64,000 bases of DNA from Spirochaetales bacterium (GTDB taxonomy: Bacteria; Spirochaetota; Spirochaetia; UBA9216): assembly GCA_016839055.1 (NCBI GenBank), contig JAEKNX010000012.1, positions 1 through 64,000 on the forward strand, in the 5' to 3' direction. Within the stretch, counting starts at the first letter, position 1; each line of letters opens with the position of its first letter. Position numbers and translations under genes: made by a program. The notes beneath the pieces were generated by a model that did no database searches, had not been told where the DNA came from, and worked only from the letters and a program-made list of their open reading frames with translations. Below are positions 43,714 through 52,809 of the stretch, piece after piece.

Positions 43714-45321
43714 CTATTTCTCGAGAAGTCTGCCCTGTATTACGTTCAGCATCGTTTTTCCTGTTCCCTTTGTTGGCGAGTCCCATCTCAGGTTATTGAA
43801 AAAAACATGAACCTTGCCGTAAATCTGCTCTTCGGCGCTCAGGGATGAGGTTTCATTTAAGATGATGTTTCTCTTAAGTTCATGAAGAAGCCTGACCGAG
43901 TCGCTCAATTTTGTGTTTATAATCCCGGATTCCATTTCAAGCTGCTGCAGCGCCGCAGAAAGCTTTTCGGCTGAGAACTCGGGATTGTCCCGTTTTTTAA
44001 GGGCTGTCTTAATCTGTCTGATTTGAGTATCGAGCTTGTTGATTTTATCTGTATTGTTTTTGACTGAATTCTGAAGTCCCTCGAGTCTGCTGAAGGTGTC
44101 GAGATCGATCCCGAGAAAGAGTTCGGTAACCGGTTCATTTATTGATCCTAGTTTCTTGCATTTTACAGACCCCCCTGCAAGCAGCCGTCTGCCGAATATT
44201 TCCGCCCTCTTTCCGGTCAGGATTATATCTCCCCCCGCCTTGACCTCCGAGTGCATGATTGCCTCTTCAACAAATATGTTTCCCTTGCAGATAATAGTCG
44301 CGTTTTCGATGTATCTGGCATAGAGATCTCCCTCGCAGAGTATTTTCCCCTCGTCGTTTCCGGAAATTCCGGCTTTGAGGATTACATCGCCGCCTGAGAG
44401 GATGTCTACCCGGCTTACCGACTTTCCTATCTGGACATCGCCCATTGCCTTCAATTTGAAACCGTCGGCCACTCGTCCTGCAACATCTATCGATCCGTTG
44501 AAATCCATATTGCCGTTCGAATAGTCGACATTTTCAACTGAGATGAGAGGTTCCATTATAACCGTGTTGTCCTTCAGTTTTGCGTTTCCGTCGATAGTTG
44601 CAATTATCTGTTTTTCATCGTCGGTAAGCTGGGTTCCGGGGCCGGCGGTGAAGGGGGCCCTCTCGGCGCCCCTCTCTGCGGCTATAGTTTTTCCGAAGAT
44701 ATCGGTTCCATCCTTCGGATCAATCGGTTTTCCGAGCTCTGCCAGCAGAGATCCCGCCTTCATGTTCTGAATAAAGTTGAGTTCCTTAAGATCAATTCTC
44801 TGGAATTCCAGTTCCTTGAACGGTCTGCCGCGGTCGGTTTCGAAAAAATATTCCGGAATAGGTGGTTTTTCATCCACCGGGGGTCTGCCGAAGGCAACCT
44901 TGACCGGTTGATTGTAGATTTGCTTTAGTACCATAGTCTGAAGGGTTTTTTCTTCTACTCCATAGATGATTTGTTTAGATTTAAGATATCGGCTTATTAT
45001 CTGTACCGACAGAGGTTCTCCTCCTTGTTTTTCGGGTGATATTGTAATAGAAGCGCTCATCCGGTCTTCGGCTACGTCAAGGACAATGAGGGGACCAAGT
45101 TTTTCGCCCTCAGGCCATGGCGCCACCGGCACAGGTTCTCCGCTCTCTTCTTCGAGAATATCCATTATCTTCTGTCTTCTAACAGAATGGATTTCAAGAA
45201 TTTTTAGTCGACCTATAATTTCTTCCGGATAAACGGTCCTTCCGGTGTCCGATTTAGGATAAACTGTGAGACAGGCATAGCCGTCTTTGTAGTAGATTTC
45301 AAATGTACCTTCAGTGCTCAT
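43714..45321 (-). CDS. FapA/DUF342 family protein
   Basis: A 535-residue protein with the FapA (flagellar assembly protein A, DUF342) layout: an N-terminal variable part, a conserved centre (KAGSLLAELGKPIDPKDGTDIFGK, AGPGTQLTDDEKQIIATIDG) and a beta-helix of short repeats (GDVQIGKSVSRVDILSGGDVIL, GKILCEGDLYARYI, GNIFVEEAIMHSEVKAGGDI). It ends in a coiled coil around residues 415-490. Family members are tied to flagellar assembly, surface and motility functions, and several spirochaetes have more than one. AAGGGGCGG precedes the ATG. It is divergent from alaS. Confidence 0.88.
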   Translation of the reverse strand: MSTEGTFEIYYKDGYACLTVYPKSDTGRTVYPEEIIGRLKILEIHSVRRQKIMDILEEESGEPVPVAPWPEGEKLGPLIVLDVAEDRMSASITISPEKQGGEPLSVQIISRYLKSKQIIYGVEEKTLQTMVLKQIYNQPVKVAFGRPPVDEKPPIPEYFFETDRGRPFKELEFQRIDLKELNFIQNMKAGSLLAELGKPIDPKDGTDIFGKTIAAERGAERAPFTAGPGTQLTDDEKQIIATIDGNAKLKDNTVIMEPLISVENVDYSNGNMDFNGSIDVAGRVADGFKLKAMGDVQIGKSVSRVDILSGGDVILKAGISGNDEGKILCEGDLYARYIENATIICKGNIFVEEAIMHSEVKAGGDIILTGKRAEIFGRRLLAGGSVKCKKLGSINEPVTELFLGIDLDTFSRLEGLQNSVKNNTDKINKLDTQIRQIKTALKKRDNPEFSAEKLSAALQQLEMESGIINTKLSDSVRLLHELKRNIILNETSSLSAEEQIYGKVHVFFNNLRWDSPTKGTGKTMLNVIQGRLLEK

Positions 45322-45434
45322 GACCGCCCCTTATCTGACCTGCGGTTATTCTAAGCCCAAACGTGACTTATTTCAAGAAAGTATTTAAAGTTGTTCTGCA
45401 CACCTTAGGCCGAACATTCCAATTGCAGACTGTC

Positions 45435-45463
45435 TTGACATTGAGGTCCATCGTAAATACTAT
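45435..45463 (+). promoter_or_regulatory. Strong promoter of alaS, leaderless geometry
   Basis: TTGACA (45435-45440), a 17-nt spacer and TACTAT (45458-45463), then seven bases before ATG 45471. The predicted start site falls on or one base before the ATG, and no ribosome binding site is present. Confidence 0.75.
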
Positions 45464-45470
45464 CATACCC

Positions 45471-47258
45471 ATGACAGGTAACGAATTACGCGCAAAATAT
45501 ATTGAATTTTTTACATCCAGAAATCACGTGGAGATTCAGGGCAAGTCTCTTGTTCCCGAGAATGATCCTACGGTTCTGTTTACGACGGCGGGAATGCACC
45601 CGCTCGTGCCCTTTATTCTGGGAGAGACTCATCCGGCCGGAAACAGGCTGGTGAATTTTCAGAAATGCATCAGGACGGGCGATATAGACGCGGTGGGAGA
45701 TCCCCATCATCTGACCTTCTTTGAGATGCTGGGAAACTGGTCTCTTGGTGATTATTTCAAGGATGAGGCCATAAGAATGAGTTTTGAATTTCTGACAAAC
45801 CCTGAGTGGCTGGGAATTTCAATAGACAAGCTATCGGTAACAGTTTTTTCCGGTGATGATGTGGTTGAAGCTGATGAATCTTCAGCCGCTGTCTGGAGAG
45901 AGCTGGGAATCCCTGAAGAACGCATATATTTTCTGCCCAGAGAGGATAACTGGTGGGGACCCGCGGGACTGACCGGCCCATGCGGACCTGACTCTGAGAT
46001 GTTCATCGACACAGGACGAGAAGCTTGCGGTTCCGACTGCAGGCCAGGCTGCAGCTGTGGAAAGTACTTTGAGATCTGGAATGATGTGTTCATGCAGTAT
46101 AACAAGCAGGAGGACGGCAGCTATAAGGCAATGGACCGCCAATGTGTAGATACAGGCATGGGTGTTGAGAGGACTTCAGCCATACTCCAGGGGAAGACGT
46201 CAGTATATGAAACCGAGACCTTTATTCCCCTCATCGGGGCGGTTGAGGAAAGTTCCGGATACTCCTACGGCAGTGATGAAGAGAAGGATGTGTCTGTGAG
46301 GATAATCACCGACCACGTTAAAACATCAACGATGATCCTCGGTGACGAGAGGGGAGTAGTCCCTTCCAACCTCGGCCAGGGTTATATCCTGAGGCGTCTT
46401 ATCCGAAGAGCCCTGCGGCACGGCCGGAAGCTCGACATAGAGGGTAAATTCCTCGGTGTAATCTCGAGAATTGTAATAGATACTTATAAGGATGTTTATC
46501 CCATGCTCAGTGAGAAGCGTGATATCATCCTTAAGGAACTCGAAGATGAGGAGGAGAGGTTTCTGCGGACTCTTCAGAAGGGAGAGCATGAATTTGAGAA
46601 GCTGCTTCCGAATCTCATGAAGAGTCCAAAACGGATAATACCGGGACGGCTTGCATTTAAGCTGTATGATACCTATGGTTTTCCGATTGAAATAACCGAA
46701 GAACTCGCCGCCGAGCATGACTTCGAAGTTGACAGGGAAGGCTTTGACAAGGCGTTTAAGAAGCACCAGGAACTTTCAAAGCAGGGAGCTGAGAAGATCT
46801 TCAAGGGAGGCCTCGCTGATCAGTCAGAGCTCACCACAGCGCTTCACACGGCCACTCATCTGCTGCATACTGCGCTTAGAACCGTTCTCGGCGAGCATGT
46901 TCAGCAGAAGGGTAGTAATATAACAACCGACAGACTCCGGTTTGACTTCAATCATCCCGACAAGATGACCGACGATCAGGTCCGGGAAGTCGAATTGATA
47001 GTTAATAAGCAGATACAGCGGAAGCTGCCTATTACCATGGAGATTATGTCTCTCGAAAAAGCCAAGGCTGAAGGCGCCATCGCATTCTTTGCGGATAAAT
47101 ATGAGCAGCAGGTTAAGGTTTACAGTATCGGAGATTTTTCCAGAGAAGTATGCGGAGGCCCGCATGTTGAGAACACTGAAATACTCGGTAAATTTCGTAT
47201 TGTCAAGGAACAGTCATCCTCGTCAGGCGTCAGGAGAATCAGGGCTGTTCTTGAGTAG
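45471..47258 (+). CDS. alaS: Alanyl-tRNA synthetase, short form
   Basis: A class II synthetase charging tRNA-Ala. The catalytic core has LFTTAGMHPLVPFILGE, FQKCIRTGDIDAVGDPHHLTFFEMLGNWS and WWGPAGLTGPCGPDSEMF. The editing domain keeps both zinc motifs: HTATHLLH, and CGGPHVENT near the end. At 595 aa it lacks the C-Ala/DHHA1 region of the usual ~870-residue enzyme, as also known for Treponema and Borrelia AlaRS. I start at ATG 45471 instead of the open frame from 45363: homologues begin near TGNELRAKYIEFF, and the promoter leaves no room for the longer protein. The last 20 bases overlap convergent rlmN. Confidence 0.95.
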   Translation: MTGNELRAKYIEFFTSRNHVEIQGKSLVPENDPTVLFTTAGMHPLVPFILGETHPAGNRLVNFQKCIRTGDIDAVGDPHHLTFFEMLGNWSLGDYFKDEAIRMSFEFLTNPEWLGISIDKLSVTVFSGDDVVEADESSAAVWRELGIPEERIYFLPREDNWWGPAGLTGPCGPDSEMFIDTGREACGSDCRPGCSCGKYFEIWNDVFMQYNKQEDGSYKAMDRQCVDTGMGVERTSAILQGKTSVYETETFIPLIGAVEESSGYSYGSDEEKDVSVRIITDHVKTSTMILGDERGVVPSNLGQGYILRRLIRRALRHGRKLDIEGKFLGVISRIVIDTYKDVYPMLSEKRDIILKELEDEEERFLRTLQKGEHEFEKLLPNLMKSPKRIIPGRLAFKLYDTYGFPIEITEELAAEHDFEVDREGFDKAFKKHQELSKQGAEKIFKGGLADQSELTTALHTATHLLHTALRTVLGEHVQQKGSNITTDRLRFDFNHPDKMTDDQVREVELIVNKQIQRKLPITMEIMSLEKAKAEGAIAFFADKYEQQVKVYSIGDFSREVCGGPHVENTEILGKFRIVKEQSSSSGVRRIRAVLE

Positions 47259-48297
47259 GATCAATAAGGCTTGCTGAGACGTTGTCCGTAGCAAGCTGGC
47301 CGCAGGCCGCGTTCAGGCCGCGGCCCCGCCGGTAGCGCCGGGTGATGGGAATTTTTCGTTTTTCAAGTTCCCTGCAGAATGCATCCACCCGGTTCTGCTC
47401 AGGCTCTTCGAAATCTATCTCCGAAGCCGGATTCCAGGGGATAACATTTACAATAACACTCAGCCCCTCGCTCCACTGTGCAATCAGGGCCGCATCATGA
47501 ACAGAATCATTGATGTCTTTAATAACCGCGCATTCGAGGGTAATTCGTTTTCCGCCGCTTCTTTGATAATCAGTCAGGGCGGCCTTGAGATCATCAAGGC
47601 TGTTGGTCTTTGTAACAGGCATCAGCCGTGTCCGGATGTCCGGATCGGCTGATACAAGGGAGACGGCCAGTCTGACCGGAGGGGCCTCGGCTGCGAGAAC
47701 TCTTATTCCTTTTGTCATCCCGCAGGTGGACAGCGTTATTCTCCTGGCGCTGATATTAAGTCCGGCCGGATCGGTGAAAAAATTAAGAGATTTGATGACC
47801 TCGTCTGTATTAGCAAGCGGTTCTCCCATTCCCATATAGACAACATTACTGATATCGCCGTAGAGCCGTCTGAGGTGGAGATACTGCTCAACAATTTCGG
47901 CTGAGCTGAGATTACGGAGCAGTCCCATCATTCCGGTCCTGCAGAAGGTGCAGCCCATCGCGCAACCGGCCTGGGATGAGATACAGGCCGTCCTCCGATT
48001 TCTCTCATCGGTCAGAAGCACGGACTCGATAAGGCGGCCGTCATTAAGCTCAATCAGAATTTTGACAGTATTGTCGTCGTCGGAATCTGATTCCTTAACG
48101 CTGCTTGAGTAGACCGAGAACCCAGCTTTGAGATCTTCTCTCAGCTGAAGAGGCAGGTTTGTCATCTCGTCAAAAGACGAAGCTCCCGATGTGATCCAGT
48201 CAAATATCTGCCTGGCCCGGTACTTCTCGCGAAGATCCGCGGCCATGACTATTTCACAAGAAGGAAGCCCTGCGAGGGAGGTGCGTTTAACAGACAT
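47239..48297 (-). CDS. rlmN: 23S rRNA/tRNA adenine-C2 methyltransferase RlmN
   Basis: A radical-SAM enzyme methylating A2503 of 23S rRNA and A37 of some tRNAs. The [4Fe-4S] motif is GCAMGCTFCRTG. Other family marks are VYMGMGEPLAN, RRITLSTCGM, LAVSLVSAD, the SAM-binding EC(A)VIKDIND and the essential second Cys in GLNAACGQL. I place the start at ATG 48297; a TTG at 48300 is also in frame. It follows the TPR-protein gene by 14 nt and may be co-transcribed with it. Confidence 0.95.
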   Translation of the reverse strand: MSVKRTSLAGLPSCEIVMAADLREKYRARQIFDWITSGASSFDEMTNLPLQLREDLKAGFSVYSSSVKESDSDDDNTVKILIELNDGRLIESVLLTDERNRRTACISSQAGCAMGCTFCRTGMMGLLRNLSSAEIVEQYLHLRRLYGDISNVVYMGMGEPLANTDEVIKSLNFFTDPAGLNISARRITLSTCGMTKGIRVLAAEAPPVRLAVSLVSADPDIRTRLMPVTKTNSLDDLKAALTDYQRSGGKRITLECAVIKDINDSVHDAALIAQWSEGLSVIVNVIPWNPASEIDFEEPEQNRVDAFCRELEKRKIPITRRYRRGRGLNAACGQLATDNVSASLIDPTQEQP

Positions 48298-48311
48298 CAA
48301 TAGGCCGGGAA

Positions 48312-49463
48312 CTATCTGTTCCCGGATCGCAGTTTATCAAGAAGATTTGAAACAAAGGTGTTTCTGATTCCAAGTTTCTGGAAATCAGCAAGAATCTCAA
48401 TTGCCTTGCTTTTGTTTCCGAGAAGCATGTAGCATTCTGCAATTTCAGTATATAGCCTGTGGTTCTTGGGGTCGTTTTTCAGAAGACCTTTCAGGCTTTC
48501 GATTGAATTCTCGTAATTGCCTCTTAGCTTGTTAATCAGGGCAAGACCGAGAATCGCGTAGACGTCAAATTCAATATTTAACGCCCTCGAATAATAATCT
48601 TCCGCCTTGTCCCATTCTTCGAGATTACGGTAGGCATCCCCGGCCCTCGTTAGAATTACCTTATTCTCCGGATCTTTTTTAAGGATTTTATCCCAGTATT
48701 TTAAAGATTCCGAATGGGAATTCATTCCGCGGTAAGAGTCAGCAAGGCCAAATAGGGCGTAGAAGTTATTCGGTTCAAGTTCAAGGGCCTTGTCGAAGTA
48801 AGAGGTTCCCTTTTCAAAGGTTCGAAGCTTCCTGTGGCAGTTTCCGAGTGATGTCAGTACCCTTATATCGACATTGTTCTTATTCAGTTCATACATCCGC
48901 TCCCAGTATTTGAGAGCTTCACGATATTCTCTGAAGTCATAATGAAGATGGCCCAGGCCTATAAGCGCATAGGCGTTATCTTTTTCCATCTCAAGGACTC
49001 TGAGGTATATTTCTCTCGATTTCTTGAAATCACGAACCTTTCTATATGCATCCGCAACTCTCGTGAGAACCGTAATATTCGAGTCATCATGGAGGAGGTA
49101 TTCTTCCCAGATTCTTATTGCCTGGTTGTATTTATTAAGCGCTTTATAACAGTCCGCCAGACCGAAAAGTGCGTAGTTATTGCCCGGATGATTTTCCAGG
49201 CAGCGCTGATAGTATACTACCGCCTGTCTGAAGTCCGCACGTTTTCTGGCGGAATCGCCTAGTCCAACGAGTGCATAATTATTTAGTTCATCTTTTTCGA
49301 TGATTTCTTTAAAACAAACTTCAGCTTCTTCCACCAGACCTTCTTTCAGCAGCTGGTATCCGCGTTTTGATAATTCGGAAATTTCATTAAGAAGCTTTTC
49401 CTCAGCAGACTCTTCCCTCATTTCGTCCGGATCGAATTCCGAATGATTAGACATATCAGACAT
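48312..49463 (-). CDS. TPR-repeat protein
   Basis: A 383-residue protein made almost wholly of tetratricopeptide repeats, about ten 34-residue units. The consensus repeats as NNYALxGLADCYKALNKYNQAI and similar, for example ALIGLGHLHYDFREYREALKYWERM. It has an acidic N-terminus without a signal peptide, so it is cytoplasmic. TPR arrays mediate protein-protein contacts; no enzymatic domain is present. AAGGGATT precedes the ATG. It lies between rlmN and a second small TPR-like gene on the same strand. Confidence 0.85.
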   Translation of the reverse strand: MSDMSNHSEFDPDEMREESAEEKLLNEISELSKRGYQLLKEGLVEEAEVCFKEIIEKDELNNYALVGLGDSARKRADFRQAVVYYQRCLENHPGNNYALFGLADCYKALNKYNQAIRIWEEYLLHDDSNITVLTRVADAYRKVRDFKKSREIYLRVLEMEKDNAYALIGLGHLHYDFREYREALKYWERMYELNKNNVDIRVLTSLGNCHRKLRTFEKGTSYFDKALELEPNNFYALFGLADSYRGMNSHSESLKYWDKILKKDPENKVILTRAGDAYRNLEEWDKAEDYYSRALNIEFDVYAILGLALINKLRGNYENSIESLKGLLKNDPKNHRLYTEIAECYMLLGNKSKAIEILADFQKLGIRNTFVSNLLDKLRSGNR

Positions 49464-49497
49464 AATCCCTTCCTTTGTTATTGATAATTCAATATTT

Positions 49498-49836
49498 TTA
49501 ATCTTCTTTTAACCATTTGCCTACAGCACCTGATGCCTTGGTAATCCACTCTTCAACCCTGTCCGGTGCCGGGGCAATCCAGTACATCCGTATGGCTTCG
49601 ACAGGATTATTTTGACTTAGATACCAGTCTCCGATACGGATTAATCCATCGGTATAACCAGTAGTAAGGAAAATGCGTTTTGCCTTCTCGTATTCACCAT
49701 CATTGAAAAAAACATTACCCTTGCGGATAAGCGCCGCCTTATCTGCTCCTGATATGCCGGCAGGTTTATCAGATGTGAGTTTGATGAAACCTTGTTGCGG
49801 AATATTTTTCAATATGTTTTCTATTTTTTCCTGCAT
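49498..49836 (-). CDS. Small TPR-like conserved protein
   Basis: A 112-residue helical protein. The segment AALIRKGNVFFNDGEYEKAKRIFLTTGYTDGLIRIGDWYLSQNNP reads as two short TPR-like hairpins, followed by an aromatic/proline stretch (YWIAPAPDRVEEWI). It is probably cytoplasmic. Its minus-strand promoter TTGATT-17-TATAGT (49845-49873) ends 8 nt before the ATG, and there is no ribosome binding site, so it is likely leaderless. It precedes the larger TPR gene by 34 nt. Function unknown. Confidence 0.7.
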   Translation of the reverse strand: MQEKIENILKNIPQQGFIKLTSDKPAGISGADKAALIRKGNVFFNDGEYEKAKRIFLTTGYTDGLIRIGDWYLSQNNPVEAIRMYWIAPAPDRVEEWITKASGAVGKWLKED

Positions 49837-49891
49837 CTACTAAAACTATAGTAAATATTTTACATATAATCAACAATTATATTATTGATTA

Positions 49892-50485
49892 TTATTTTGA
49901 TAATGTACCCTTTGTCGAAAGAACTTTATCAGCTGCGGCGGGTTTATAGGCCATCCCAAGGGCTTTTCCGATAGCTTTAAAGAGAGCTTCGACCATGTGA
50001 TGGCTGTTCTCGCCGTACCTGCACTCGGCGTGAAGGGTAACCCCTGCCCGGTCGGAAAAGGCTTTGAGAAATTCTTTTAGAAGGAAAATATCGAAGACAC
50101 CGGCATTGGGTTGAGGATAATCGGCTTTGTAGACAAGATACGGCCTTCCAGATGCATCAATGGTAGCCTCGGAAAGGGAGTCGTCCATCGGTACAATGAA
50201 GTGTCCGAATCTATTTATTGCAGGGCCTGATTCGGCCGCTTTTTTGAAAGCGTCTCCGAGAACGAGGCCGGTATCTTCTACGAGGTGGTGAGGATCAACC
50301 TCTATATCGCCGGATGCTTCGATTTTGAGATAGAAGCCTCCGTGAAATGCCATCGAATACAGCAGGTGATCGAAGAAGGGAAGGCCGGTGATGATCCGGG
50401 GAGTCTCACTGCTGTCGATATTAAGGGAAAGGGCTATATCAGTCTCTTTCGTAGTTCTTCTTATATCTGCGAGCCTGGGGTCCAT
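49892..50485 (-). CDS. hisB: Imidazoleglycerol-phosphate dehydratase
   Basis: The sixth step of histidine synthesis. The manganese-binding motifs are FFDHLLYSMAFHGGF, DPHHLVEDTGLVLGDAF and YGENSHHMVEALFKAIG. Length 197 aa is the stand-alone enzyme, without the phosphatase domain found in enteric HisB. AAGGAGAG precedes the ATG. The start overlaps the end of hisG by 25 nt, so the two are translationally linked. Confidence 0.96.
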   Translation of the reverse strand: MDPRLADIRRTTKETDIALSLNIDSSETPRIITGLPFFDHLLYSMAFHGGFYLKIEASGDIEVDPHHLVEDTGLVLGDAFKKAAESGPAINRFGHFIVPMDDSLSEATIDASGRPYLVYKADYPQPNAGVFDIFLLKEFLKAFSDRAGVTLHAECRYGENSHHMVEALFKAIGKALGMAYKPAAADKVLSTKGTLSK

Positions 50486-51108
50486 GACTTCTCTCCTTCT
50501 TTAATTTCATCTACTAATTTATTTATCCGTTTATAATTTAATTTGTAATAAGCCGGATTCACGATTAGATGTACCTTTATATCGGCAAGTTCCCTTATTA
50601 CCTCGAGGTTGTTGGCGCGCAGGGTGTTGCCTGTTTCCACGAGATCTACGATATAGGGAGCAAGGCCGAGTACCGGTCCTAGTTCAACTGAGCCGTTAAG
50701 CTTTATTACCTGGACCGGTTTGTTTTTTTTGTGGTAATAATCACGGGTGAAACTGGTGAATTTAGTTGCAATTTTGAGTGCCGCGTCATTTCCAAAGTTA
50801 TGAGCTCCCTTAAGCCCCGCGAGACACATCTTTGTCCCGCCGTAGGAGAAAGTGTGAAGTTTGTAAAAATCGTGTCCGGATTCATAGATAACGTCCGACC
50901 CGCAGACGCCGATTCCGGCAATTCCGTGATTGACGTAAGTTGGGAGATCCGAATTTTTTACGAGAAAAAATCGGAAATTTCCTGAACTGTCTGCGGCAAC
51001 GAGTTTTCTGTTATCAAATGAGAAATCAATTCCCATACTTTGAAAAAGGTCTTTTGACTGTTCCATCAGTCTGCCCTTCGGCAGGGCGAATAATAACGGC
51101 TGTGTCAT
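50461..51108 (-). CDS. hisG: ATP phosphoribosyltransferase catalytic subunit, short form
   Basis: The first step of histidine synthesis, forming phosphoribosyl-ATP. It has FALPKGRLMEQSKDLFQSMG at the start, LPTYVNHGIAGIGVCGSD, and the PRPP-loop-like region VETGNTLRANNLEVI. At 215 aa it lacks the C-terminal regulatory domain, so it belongs to the HisG-short type that needs HisZ. hisZ lies immediately upstream and overlaps by 4 nt (ATGA). Confidence 0.96.
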   Translation of the reverse strand: MTQPLLFALPKGRLMEQSKDLFQSMGIDFSFDNRKLVAADSSGNFRFFLVKNSDLPTYVNHGIAGIGVCGSDVIYESGHDFYKLHTFSYGGTKMCLAGLKGAHNFGNDAALKIATKFTSFTRDYYHKKNKPVQVIKLNGSVELGPVLGLAPYIVDLVETGNTLRANNLEVIRELADIKVHLIVNPAYYKLNYKRINKLVDEIKEGEKSWTPGSQI

Positions 51109-52208
51109 AATATTACGGTCTTCCCTTCATTTCTAATCTTTTCCGCTTTCAGGAAAGATTCAATTATCTCCTCATCTTCATCCATTTCTATCATCCCGGA
51201 TGGCAGGCTGAACCGCTGTTTTCGACCTATTCCAGGTTCAATCTTCCGCTGCAGAAGTGAGAATCCTACCGACGGCGCATCGATTCCGAAGTTGCTAAGC
51301 AGATTATCATAGCGGCCTCCGGAGATTACGGCGGTATCCATTCCGTTCATATATACCTGGAAGACTATCCCTGAATGATATGCCTGGCTTCCGGCCTCCG
51401 AGAGATCGATTCTGAAGTTGTCTCCGCAGCCGGCTTTCTTAAGCGCTTCCATGACTTCATTCAGGTATTTCAGCTCTCCGGATGCGGAATTATAAACAGC
51501 CGCGGATTTTTTCTCAAGTCCGGCTGTCATTTCCTTAAGTTCTTCTCCCGTGCCTATGAAACTGAAAAGTTCGGCGGCAATTGCTGCGTCAGACCCGCCG
51601 AGGGCGGCCGAGCACATTTTTATTATTTCTCCGAATTCCCGAAGTGAAGTCAGTTTGAGAATTTTCTTCTTTTGAGAATCGGAAAAAGAGCTGAAAACAC
51701 TGTTGAAGAGGGCGTGTGAGCCCAGATGTACCGTTGAGGGAATGTCGAGAAGTAATAGTGTTTGTGACAGAAGCAGAAGCACTTCCATATCTCCCCGATA
51801 GCCTGATTTTCCGATTAGTTCTATCCCGGACTGAAAGAATTCATTATGAGATATATCTTCAGAATCCTGATGACGGAGAATGCTGTCCGAATAACAGAGC
51901 CTTGATGGAAGATCTTTTTCAGAGAGGATTAACCCCATCTGCCGCGCCAGGAAAAGTGTGATGTCCGACCTGAGCATGAGGAGGTCCCCGTCTCTGTCGA
52001 TCAGCCTGTAAACCTTGTCAGCCTCACCATCGGGTATCAGTGAGCGATATGCGTCGAAGAGGTCGAATACAGGGGTTTCCACCGGAAGGTATCCCCAGCT
52101 GTTAAAAAGATCCTGCAGCGCTTCCGTGACTTTTCGGTGGATGTACGCTTCTTCAAAAAAGAAGCCTTCTGAGCCCTGTGGTACTTTCATTTTGTTCTTA
52201 TCTGCCAT
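51105..52208 (-). CDS. hisZ: ATP phosphoribosyltransferase regulatory subunit
   Basis: A HisRS-like regulatory partner of HisG-short. It has GFFFEEAYIHRKVTEALQDLF, MLRSDITLFLARQMG (motif-2-like), SGGRYDNLLSNFG and a shortened C-terminus lacking the anticodon-binding domain. It is not a tRNA synthetase, because the histidine-binding motifs are incomplete and it is co-transcribed with hisG and hisB. TTGTAT-18-TATTAT (52214-52243) ends 5 nt before the ATG and no ribosome binding site is present; it is probably leaderless. Confidence 0.92.
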   Translation of the reverse strand: MADKNKMKVPQGSEGFFFEEAYIHRKVTEALQDLFNSWGYLPVETPVFDLFDAYRSLIPDGEADKVYRLIDRDGDLLMLRSDITLFLARQMGLILSEKDLPSRLCYSDSILRHQDSEDISHNEFFQSGIELIGKSGYRGDMEVLLLLSQTLLLLDIPSTVHLGSHALFNSVFSSFSDSQKKKILKLTSLREFGEIIKMCSAALGGSDAAIAAELFSFIGTGEELKEMTAGLEKKSAAVYNSASGELKYLNEVMEALKKAGCGDNFRIDLSEAGSQAYHSGIVFQVYMNGMDTAVISGGRYDNLLSNFGIDAPSVGFSLLQRKIEPGIGRKQRFSLPSGMIEMDEDEEIIESFLKAEKIRNEGKTVIL

Positions 52209-52268
52209 GAGGCATAATAACAGAGAACAATGGTTAAATACAAGCAGGAGGCTGAGCTTGGAAACAGA

Positions 52269-52808
52269 TCAGGATTGCTGACTATACCTGAAAAACAGAA
52301 GGATTGAGCGGCCGTAGGCCCGGCGGTCATAGACGGTGAACTTCCCGATATTATCCGGCCATTTTTCTTCTGATGGATAGTGGATTATCAGTCGGCCGTC
52401 TGCGGCCAGGATGCCTGATTCAGATGCCTGTTCGATGAGTTTTATCTTGCCGTCCATCGGAAAGGGCGGATCCATGTATACAAGGTCGAAACTCCTGCGG
52501 CAGACAGACATGTATTTTTCGGCCGACATCATTTTTAGACTGATATCTTCCTCGACTATGGTCATATTTTTCTGGATTACAGTTTTCTTTTTAGAATCTT
52601 TTTCTATGAGTACTACCGGATCCGCTCCGCGGCTTGCCGCCTCTATTCCCACGCATCCTGAGCCGGAGAAGAGATCGAGAAAGGATTCATCGGCGATGTT
52701 TCCGAGAATTGAGAATAATGATTCTCGCATTCTGTCCATAGCGGGTCTGATGATCCCCTTCGGACAGGTTATAGTTCGGCCGCGGTAATTTCCGCCGGTT
52801 ATTCGCAT
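52269..52808 (-). CDS. rsmD: 16S rRNA (guanine966-N2)-methyltransferase
   Basis: A Rossmann-fold SAM-dependent methyltransferase acting on 16S rRNA G966. It has RITGGNYRGRTI and RPAMDRMRESLFSILG at the start, the SAM loop LDLFSGSGCVGIEAASRGA, and the catalytic DPPF in VYMDPPFP. I start at ATG 52808, with GGAGG 5 nt upstream, 1 base after the recG stop. The longer frame to 52853 would lie inside recG. It is co-transcribed with recG. Confidence 0.94.
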   Translation of the reverse strand: MRITGGNYRGRTITCPKGIIRPAMDRMRESLFSILGNIADESFLDLFSGSGCVGIEAASRGADPVVLIEKDSKKKTVIQKNMTIVEEDISLKMMSAEKYMSVCRRSFDLVYMDPPFPMDGKIKLIEQASESGILAADGRLIIHYPSEEKWPDNIGKFTVYDRRAYGRSILLFFRYSQQS

Positions 52809-52809
52809 A

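Noticed and set aside
45363-45470. Extended N-terminus of alaS
   Set aside because: It would be translated from DNA that contains the -35 and -10 of its own promoter. Homologues start at the later ATG.
51105-52208. Histidyl-tRNA synthetase
   Set aside because: HisRS-like, but it lacks the anticodon-binding domain and is in an operon with the short HisG, so HisZ fits better.
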